30,000 bases of DNA, taken from positions 27,524 to 57,523 of the forward strand of contig JAQGDQ010000591.1 of NCBI GenBank assembly GCA_030141605.1. The letters are read 5' to 3'. The notes beneath the pieces are model-generated. The model made no database searches and was not told the DNA's origin. It worked only from the letters and a program-made list of their open reading frames with translations. Both the position numbers and the translations under genes were made by a program. Origin of the DNA: Tubiluchus corallicola (Eukaryota; Priapulida; Priapulimorpha; Priapulimorphida; Tubiluchidae). How positions within the stretch are numbered: position 1 is the first letter of the stretch; each line of letters starts with the position of its first letter. Shown here one piece after another: positions 29,116 through 30,000 of the stretch.

Positions 29116-30000
29116 GTACTAACTTATCTGTGCCACATTTTAAGTCATATTTTCAGAAGATCATGATATAGCGTTCGAGATAGGTTGCTACTGTACACTG
29201 GCAATAGTATTATAACTGCTATTGTTAATTCACCACATCGACAAAGTGTATAAAGACAAAGTGACGAAATTCGCCTATTGTTACGTACTTCATTTTTGCA
29301 ATTAGCGGCTACGCTGGCGGCATCTAACGCAGAGGATCAAAAACTTTTGTGGCCGTTTGACAATAACGAACAATGTTGGACATCGACTGTCGGCTCTTGA
29401 TTTTTTATGAAATGGAACTAATTATTACATAATTAGTCTCTAAAAATTTATTTAACTCTTACGTTACTAACGATGTATATACATTTAATCTTGCAATTTT
29501 TTATTTCATTGGATTTTATTTCGTTTTAGGACTTTATTTTGTATTTATAGTTACCGAAATAAAAAATTGAATTGAGTTAAATTGACCAAGCTCATGAAAA
29601 CAGCAAGAGGTAAACATAATTACCGACTGTACCAATTTTCTCTTGTCTGTGTGGATGAATTGAAGTTTTTGCTGTACTCCCCCGGCTGTATACTTCTGCT
29701 TCGCTGATTCTTTAGTCAAACAAGCGAAGCTTAATTAAACGTGCTTAATACGAACGTGTAAACGTACCGAACACATGGGCGCCATTTTGAAATTTTCGTT
29801 ACAAGTTCACGTAGTGATTGAAGTACACGGAGTAAATTTATTTTTTGGGGAGTCTAGCGGGGTCGGATTATGACCTTTTTGGGCCCGTAGGCTAGGCTAA
29901 TGAAATTATGGGTGCCATCTCACAAGGTGGCACCCTAAACCGTATTTAATATGTTTGCTTGTCATATATATATATTTTAGCAACATTTACATAGCTTGAA
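29116..30000. other. Non-coding end of the window
   Basis: No gene recognised. Tail-like AT-rich sequence with AATAAAAAATTGAATTGAG lies near 29557. A strong hairpin GGGTGCCA/TGGCACCC occupies 29910-29935. Confidence 0.45.
29910..29935. other. Perfect 8-bp-stem hairpin
   Basis: GGGTGCCA (29910-29917) pairs with TGGCACCC (29928-29935) around a 10-nt loop. The nearby TTTTTGGGCCCGTAGG stretch could be a transposon subterminal region, but no partner end lies in the window. Confidence 0.5.

Overview
This window looks like non-coding, repeat-dense DNA from an invertebrate animal nuclear genome. It is AT-rich, and it carries very long microsatellites, animal-type non-LTR retrotransposon (LINE) debris, a tRNA-derived SINE and several DNA-transposon (MITE) families. 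The lineage cannot be fixed from the sequence; a marine invertebrate such as a mollusc or cnidarian is a reasonable guess. I found no host gene, rRNA or functional tRNA that I can support. Nearly all long open frames are translations of tandem repeats or of mobile-element pieces, and several lack an ATG start.

Layout. 1-2.2 kb: AT-rich DNA, one copy of dispersed family A, and a (GA)n array of about 490 bp. 2.2-2.9 kb: two foldback structures carrying hammerhead-ribozyme-like cores. 3.6-3.9 kb: a 45-bp tandem repeat fused to a LINE 3' end. 4.4-5.5 kb: a TA-flanked transposon filled with two minisatellites. 6.5-7.5 kb: TTAA-flanked elements. 7.6-8.75 kb: a minus-strand LINE 3' end with an expanded repeat, flanked by a 52-bp duplication. 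9.7-10.2 kb: (CAG/CAA)n-type repeat. 10.7-11.6 kb: a LINE C-terminus amplified together with (GAT)n. 11.8-12.8 kb: a hAT-like element with a nested retroelement. 13.2-13.6 kb: family C. 14.1-15.3 kb: an (ACAT)n-loaded foldback and a family A tandem pair. 16.0-16.7 kb: a TA-flanked MITE with higher-order repeats. 17-18.2 kb: tetranucleotides and family B. 18.5-20.2 kb: a LINE-like tail, a CpG-rich 75-bp array and (TC)n. 20.6-21.1 kb: LINE C-terminus and tail. 21.2-22.45 kb: two TTAA elements head to head. 23.0-23.8 kb: (GT)n and a GC-richer unknown segment. 24.4-24.8 kb: (TCA/TCG)n. 25.8-26.7 kb: a Tigger/pogo-like MITE and family B. 27.0-27.3 kb: SINE. 27.9-29.1 kb: a LINE reverse-transcriptase pseudogene split by a nested retroelement and ending in a minisatellite.

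No genes work together here. The unifying theme is mobile elements that acquire, seed or carry tandem arrays. In two places a short piece of LINE coding sequence has itself become the tandem unit. The most unusual signals are the paired hammerhead-like foldbacks at 2.24-2.91 kb, the higher-order-repeat MITE at 16.0-16.7 kb and the LINE-derived minisatellites.
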